Part shown: in pieces, positions 58,179 through 64,000 of the stretch
Numbering within the stretch: the stretch's first letter is position 1
How the letters are laid out: each line of letters starts with the position of its first letter
Assembly (NCBI GenBank): GCA_029532415.1
Contig: JAQOTA010000068.1
Span: 124,001-188,000 of the forward strand
DNA length: 64,000 nt
Direction of reading: 5' to 3'
Source: Marasmius tenuissimus
Taxonomy: Eukaryota; Basidiomycota; Agaricomycetes; Agaricales; Marasmiaceae
Notes under the pieces: model-generated
The model's input: only the letters and a program-made list of their open reading frames with translations
What the model was told of the DNA's origin: nothing
Databases searched by the model: none
Position numbers and translations under genes: made by a program

Positions 58179-59586
58179 GTAAAAATGTGAATTAGGATGC
58201 GAAGGCGGCGTCCGAGATGTGCTGAGAGCTTTCTTTTGGAAGAGCTAGGATGCTGCCTTTCCCATTGCAGGCCATCGACATTATATAGCGAATGAAGCTC
58301 CTCGGAGAGCACAACACACGATCGACGAAGTTGGTGCTGGGGACAAGGTCGGATGTGAGACATCTGCTTGCTTTTTGTTCTGCATTTCCGAACGGCGAAG
58401 CGTTTTGTGACTACGAAACAGGAGGCGGCAGCTCGTTTCGGAATGTCTTGTTCGATGGTTGAAGAGGGACAACAGACGCACTCCATTTGTGTTGTTGGAA
58501 GGATTCCGGCCAGTAATGAGCGTTTACTCATGTGTTATAGTTCTTTAGACGATTTTTGAGTTGGCGACCTTCAAAATAGCCAAGGATACCCGGTAAAGTG
58601 TGCTTTGACTCCTTGAACGTGGAAAGTCGAGTCTAAGAGGGTCTTTTCAAAAGATCTGATAACAACGGCAAGCCGGTACCGCGTACATGAACATGAGGAA
58701 GCTAGACATTGCGCCGAGAACTTCTTTCGGTCTCTGTGCGCCGCATCTGTCATAATAAGATCCGTTGGTTGCGGCGGCGAGAAAGATACACGTTGTTTCG
58801 CAGCGATGGGTATTCATAGATCACTGGATGTTTCCAAAAGGAGGAGCCCAAGTGCTTCAAAATGTTGCTGCATCTGGACACGTATGAGGAGGGAAACCGA
58901 GCAAAGACTGAGCGATAGTGCAGTAGAGTCGTGGTGAATGATGCTCACTGAGCCGAGCGCTGCGAGGCGACGATGGGCAGTCCTGGAAAATCCTAGTCCA
59001 CCCACATCTGATTCCCACGCACGGACCCCTTCCTTTTTGAAGCCACGACTTCAATGGCACCGGCCATGACACTTCGGAGTCAACCACTTGTTTGTGTACA
59101 ATCTAAGTCCTCTAGTATATCATGCGAACGAAGAAGTCACAGTGCCATGTTCGGAATGGACCAGTTTCAGGTTTCTTCTAATGGAATCCGCCAGTCTTCG
59201 AATAGGTTGAACGGGCATCTCTGCGACATCTGATATATGATACAATTTAGATGAGCATTCTACAAGATATTAAATACTGAGCTCCAGTACTCTCCGGAAT
59301 ACAGATGGAAAAACGGTCCGCGCCTTGCGAGTTGTCGATTTGACACCCATAAACGCCCACAAACGTCATCGACACGAGCAAAAGCACAGAGAGCAATCAG
59401 GAAATGCATTTCACGGGATGTACACTTTGCTCGTGGCCAGAGGTGCACTAGAGGGTTGAACTCCGACTTTTAACCACTTGATTAGAACCCCTACGATATT
59501 CCGTGAGAGATAGCTTGAGTATATCGTATATCTAAGATTGTATGTTTTGTCTAATTGAAATAATTTTCGTCTGCACAATGAATGAC
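58179..59586. other. Intergenic between terpene synthase and DyP genes
   Basis: No P450, transporter or regulator frame was recognised in this 1.4 kb. The antisense and leader frames present are short and have no domain. Confidence 0.4.
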
Positions 59587-61641
59587 TCAGTGTGCATGCT
59601 CGGCTAAGCGGCCCTTGATTGCGGAGATGGGAGGGGAAAAGAAGTATTCTCCGCCGCGAGCAATAACAAAGTCTAACGCGATGATCAGCAGTGAAAGAAT
59701 CGAGTCCGACGTGATACTCACCTTGGAAGATGTTGATTGGCTTCGAGTGGTCGTTCCAGTCCATACCTGAGATGGTTCTGGGTGCGTGCCCGGGGGGTCC
59801 GGTGTTCAGAGAACCGACGATGGGATCAACGCCCTAGTGATAAGTTAGCAAGAGTAATGGCTATTCGTCCTGATTTATGTGCTCACAGTGTGGGTTCCGT
59901 GAGGGAAGCTTGAAGACGACGTCAGGTCCTTGTTAGCCAAACTATGGAGAGTGGACGTACCTGGGGTTGGAAACGAGACCCTCCTGAACGAAGATAAATC
60001 CGTTTTCGAGGTTAGACTGGTACGCAGCCAGGATAACGTGGATACTCAGTCAAAGTCGTATGAACGCCAATCCAAATTCAAACATACCAAACGCCATCCC
60101 ACGCTCGAGTGTTGAGTCCTCATCCGACATGGTCTTGTTTGCGGCAGCTTCTTTCTCAGTGACTATTGGGTAGCGTCAACTTCGATCATGGTTCTTGATA
60201 TCTCCAGAAAGGTATCCTTACCTTCAGGCCCGTATGGAAGCCCACCGCGCATCATGTGGCTAGTTGGGTGCTCTGGCTTGAAATGTCCACGGGGGCGACT
60301 CCTCAATATATGGGCAGAGAAGGGGCAGAAGGTCTGGTTCTTAGTCATGTCAAAGTCCGGTAGTTCAGGGTGATCATAGGTGAAGTTGTTGCGCCTCATC
60401 GGGTCGGCACCGAGCGCCTCGTCTTCAAAGAGAGGTGAAAGATCAATCGGAGCACCCTGCAGAGATTACAACATCAGATTGAGGCCCCCAACCCAGGTAA
60501 TAATTGGGGACTCACGCTCTTCCATCGTCCGTTCATTCTAGAACCGAAAAGGTGAATGGCCTCATCACGGGTCAGTCCAGAGACGTCGGGTGCAGTGTCA
60601 TTGAGGTACTTGTGGAACTCGGGGACGAATTGCTCAAGCTGACGCCAGCACAGGAAAGAGCCACTCTTAGCCCAGTCCGGACGGGGAGTAGGGTCGCCTT
60701 CCTCCCCGAGAAGAATGATACCGGGCTTGACAACCTTCTGTCCGGGAGTTATCGTTTTCTCTGTATCCCAACCTTCGACAGCGGGTTGAGTAATGCCGTC
60801 CACCCAACCAAAGTCTAACGAAGAAGCTCAGTGCAAGTTCGAAATGATGTGGAAAATGTTGAACTCACGCTCGTGTCCCTTGCCAGCACCCGGTCGAGCA
60901 TGACCATGGAGCCTGTAGACCTCCTGGAAGGCACCTCCGAAAACACCTTTGATGGCCTCAATCTCAGTGTTGAGCGAGTCCATATTTCCTGAAGCGACTT
61001 GAAGGATTCCATGTATACCCTGTTTGTAGGGCTCGTGCCGATACATTGTTCCAGCGTCTCCGAGCCTGACAGCATCGGCGGCCTGTCCAGCCTTGAAGTT
61101 GGGATCGCCCAAATAGTCGTGTACTCCGAGGGTATGCATACCCATCCCGGAAAAGGCAATATTGACAGCAACGCCAGGAGAGTTTTCGGGGTCGGCCAAC
61201 TGGCCAGCTGAGGTAATATGGGGGAAGAAGTCACCCTTGAGTTTGTGTTGGAACTCCTTGGGGTCGGTAATGTTGAAAAAGAGAAAAGTCTCCATCATAA
61301 ACCTCATTCCGACCCTGGAAAGACAATCGAATGATCGGAACACTCAACGGTGTTGAAATACGACGAATCTGTAGCTCACATAGTAAGTCCTTGAATGTTG
61401 TTAATGTCTAGGCTGATATCACGGGCTCCGATCTTAGACTCGCGGGGGTGAGGTAGAGGGAGCTGGTTGTTGAGATCTGTGACAATCATGGTGAGAAGAC
61501 GTCGACGAATCACCGTAAGCGCTACTCACTGACGATGACCCCCTCCGAAGCCGCCTTCCTGGCGTTGAGGACAGATGCGTTTACTGCATCAGATGCACAT
61601 ACAAGTGTAAGGGCGAGCGAGACGAGAGCGGAAAGCCTCAT
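59587..61641 (-). CDS. Secreted dye-decolorizing peroxidase (DyP)
   Basis: Start ATG 61641 with a signal peptide (MRLSALVSLALTLVCASDAV). Many exons give about 500 residues. The DyP pattern is complete: DINNIQGLT start region, KGDFFPHITSAGQLADPENS, VNIAFSGMGMHTLGV, the distal Asp motif DFGWVDGITQPAVEGW (G-x-x-D-G), PDWAKSGSFLCWRQLEQFVP, RRNNFTYDHPELPDF, the proximal-His block NQTFCPFSAHILRSRPRGHF, HMMRGGLPYGPE with the distal Arg, and the last exon DFVIARGGEYFFSPPISAIK ending LAEHAH. It is a heme peroxidase that uses H2O2 on dyes, phenols and, in some relatives, lignin model compounds. It sits upstream of a terpene synthase; no functional link is shown. Confidence 0.9.
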
Positions 61642-63804
61642 GTTGAGATTGATTAGGAGACTTGAAGACGAGAGAGGAGATGTGAGTCGGAGTCTGCAGA
61701 TTCCATGGATGGTCCCACCCTTTTGTACCCTACAACTCGTACCCCGTCTTGATTAATGAAAGGTAAAGCTCCCAGTAGCGTTATCGCGTGTCGGTTTGGC
61801 TCCAGCTTCATCGCGCACTACCGCGATTGAGAACGGAGGATACAATGATCCGTTGTTCGCATTCAAGAACGGCGCACCTCCCGCGCGCCATACCCGGAAC
61901 TACTCACTGCGTTTCGGAGGCTAAATTTACGGTGGGTATCGTTGAAACTATGAGTAAGACTTGTGATGAGTAGTTCGCTCTTGCTATACAATGGCTAGAA
62001 GGGGATGAGGAAGAGTAACTCAACTGATTTTTCTTCCGCTAACCCAATCAATATCTTGAATCCCAACTTGCACTTTCTCCAGAGTATAGAAGACCGAAGC
62101 CGACGATCTGTAATGTATATGGATGATAAGGATCTGCCTGGAGTTCGTCCCGCCATTTGAGTTAGGCGTACTTATGATTAACAATTGTTATGCTGAATAG
62201 AAGGCCAAGCCCGAACAAGACCTACGTCAATGAGCACCTGGGTTGCAGGCGTTGATCTCGGATGACTCGTCTAGGACGCGTTGAAAATGTGAGGAGCTCT
62301 AGCTTGAATTTCATGGTCTATGTAGTTCCCGTCAATGAGTTGCCCTCTCAGATGGCGCCGCAACATCTACTACCACGCTTCTGGGCTCGACCCTTGATGT
62401 TGATGGTGGGAGGGAGATTTCACAGTACTGAAAACGCCCAAGTACGTCGCACCGAGGTTGGTTTCGCACGGAAGTGGGTTATCGGTGGGGAGAGGTTACA
62501 CTTAATTTACGAGATCCCCGAGCAAATCAAGATGGGTCCTCGCTTGAACTTTGAAGCGACACGGTGGTTTGGTATGTGGATCCCTGTTAGTCTTCCGTAC
62601 GAGTACTACCTGTTGTGGACAAGTCAAACAAGTCAGCTCGGGGTACGCTGATCAGCACCGAATGGACAAAACTGGGGTTTAATGCGATCTTCACGGCCAA
62701 GCCCGTGGCTTACAGTGACTTCATTTACGGAATTTGGGCTTGAGCTGCAAAAAGGCTATCACTCTGCTCTTCTTAATGTCTTGGCCGGAGACTGGGAGAG
62801 ACTTTCTTGAAGCCTGCCCGAGCACTACAAGTTATCGGTCGCGTTTGAAGCGCCTCGTTGGCTTCTCGCGAGGAACCCTCCAACGCAGCGAGCTAGGGCG
62901 TCGGCGAGGTTTGAACTGGAGCTTATGAGAATGCAGGATCGGTCAATAATCGTTACGCACTCACGACGGTTCGATATCCAGAGCGCCGTGGTGACTTCAT
63001 CCGCATGGGCTTTCCTCTCAGAGGCGCTCCGGATCATGTGCAGCAGTACATACCTGGTACATACCATCGCAGTCCCACCAGTGCTATTTTGAACATGCCA
63101 TTCATTCTGTGCGCACTGTACACTCAGTCGGGGTTCGGTTGTGGGGCCCGAATGTCCGCACAAACAAACTCCAGTCTCCGTCGCTGAATCGGACAGATCA
63201 TCATCAAAAGCCTTGTTCGTCCCACCTTCTGAGCTCTTGTTGGGTTTGTGCTCGTGCACACAGACGGACTTCGTTGGTGTGATAGATTCTATTAGTATTT
63301 GTTTCGCCGTGATACGGACTAGCCTCAGTTTAATTCTAACGAGAAGAATGATGACAATGTTGATGGTACAGGCCTTTCCCCGATATTCTTGAGAGTATGT
63401 CGGAACGATAAGCGAACATTGGATAATCAAGGTGTGAATTGAATCAAGGATACTTCAGTGGTAAGATGGGGAAAGAAAACAAGCTGGTCCAGGGCCCGAC
63501 TTTGCAGTTCAAATAGTAATACGCTTTCAGGGAGTTGAGTGACCTCATATGGCCAAGGGCGAAAGAAGCGAGTTTGGATTGCTGTATAGGCTATTGAAAC
63601 TATCGAAAAGTTCATTTGCGGTAGACTCTGGAGAGTCCTGAGAAGCCCGATGGCTGAACTGCATGTGACGGACGTGGTAGTCACTGGAAGAAACGCGCAG
63701 AGTCAAAGTAAATGCCTGCCGGACTATGCCACTCACAAACGGAAAGTTTTCCCCATGCACTATTTTTCTCTTCCTCCCTCACGAAAGTTTCTCAGTCGAG
63801 GTGT
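61642..63804. other. Region without supported genes
   Basis: Plus 62262-62651 and minus 62825-63430 are open for 129 and 201 codons. They overlap an alternative plus frame (about 62826-63080 with VAFEAPRWLLARNPP), and none shows a domain or a coherent splice pattern. No terpene tailoring gene seen. Confidence 0.3.
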
Positions 63805-64000
63805 ATGGAGTCCGAGGAGGAGACGAATGCCCCTCAAAAAAGGTTCAGGGTACGTCAATTGTCTTTGCATTGCCACTTGCCACCTTTTTAATCCAGGATT
63901 TCAGTACAAATCGTACCAAGATGAACTCAAAGATGTGCACCTTCCTTCAGTGCTTGACAATCAGTCAAAACTTGACCAAGAGCTCGACGTAGGCCTCACA
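63805..64000 (+). CDS. N-terminus of probable UTP20 (U3 snoRNP), partial
   Basis: ATG 63805 gives MESEEETNAPQKRFR, spliced by a roughly 60-base intron (acceptor GATTTCAG) to YKSYQDELKDVHLPSVLDNQ and then QSKLDQELD up to the window edge. KRF-[RK]-YKSY-x2-LKDVHLPSxL is, as I remember, the start of fungal UTP20/DRIM proteins, large HEAT-repeat factors for 18S rRNA processing. Only about 50 residues are visible, so the call rests on one short motif. The rest lies beyond the window. Confidence 0.5.

Noticed and set aside
62825..63430. 201-codon minus-strand frame near the right end
   Set aside because: No domain, its composition is not coding-like, and a plus-strand frame in the same place looks equally plausible. 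Not enough to call either.

Overview
This window looks like nuclear DNA of a filamentous basidiomycete, most likely an Agaricomycete (mushroom-forming fungus). Genes on both strands are cut by many introns of about 44 to 60 bases with GT...AG ends. Gene content fits that group: a Tnp2-type transposase, F-box/LRR proteins of the LPPE-[IVL]-LR-[RQ]-IF type, a fungal sesquiterpene synthase, a secreted dye-decolorizing peroxidase, a DUF2828 protein and a T5orf172 protein. Exon structures were worked out by eye from reading frames and splice signals; a few 5' ends remain open.

Layout. 1-9.9 kb: a partial gene with a RING-like CPVCR, a WD40 protein with a membrane segment, an unknown protein, and an apparently intact Tnp2 transposase gene followed by a truncated second copy and a small cysteine-containing ORF. 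9.9-15.9 kb: mostly gene-poor, with a T5orf172 (GIY-YIG-like) gene and a 21-base tandem repeat. 15.9-21 kb: a secreted BBE-type FAD oxidase gene and a duplicated segment holding one decayed and one intact copy of an acidic nuclear-type protein plus a relic of the FAD oxidase 3' end. 21.8-25.5 kb: a small two-intron gene, a nitrilase and an intron-containing tRNA-Asp. 26-29.8 kb: two tandem F-box paralogs, both frameshifted. 31-35.4 kb: a glutathione S-transferase with an adjacent relic, a GGPP synthase and a short-chain dehydrogenase. 36-45 kb: pinin and SRP72 in divergent arrangement, then two tandem histidine acid phosphatase-like genes. 45.8-54.8 kb: a CRAL-TRIO/RhoGAP protein, a DUF2828/vWA protein and a third frameshifted F-box paralog. 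55.2-55.8 kb: a SINE-like insertion with a 15-base target duplication. 56.7-61.6 kb: a sesquiterpene synthase and a DyP peroxidase. The right edge holds the first codons of a probable UTP20.

Functional view. Housekeeping genes (pinin, SRP72, tRNA-Asp, UTP20, RhoGAP) alternate with accessory genes for secondary metabolism and secretion (sesquiterpene synthase, DyP, GGPP synthase, SDR, GST, FAD oxidase, nitrilase). No obvious cytochrome P450 or transporter accompanies the terpene genes, so a full biosynthetic cluster is not shown. A recurring theme is tandem duplication followed by decay of one copy: Tnp2, FAD oxidase/acidic gene, GST, F-box, and the phosphatase pair, where one copy has lost its catalytic histidine.
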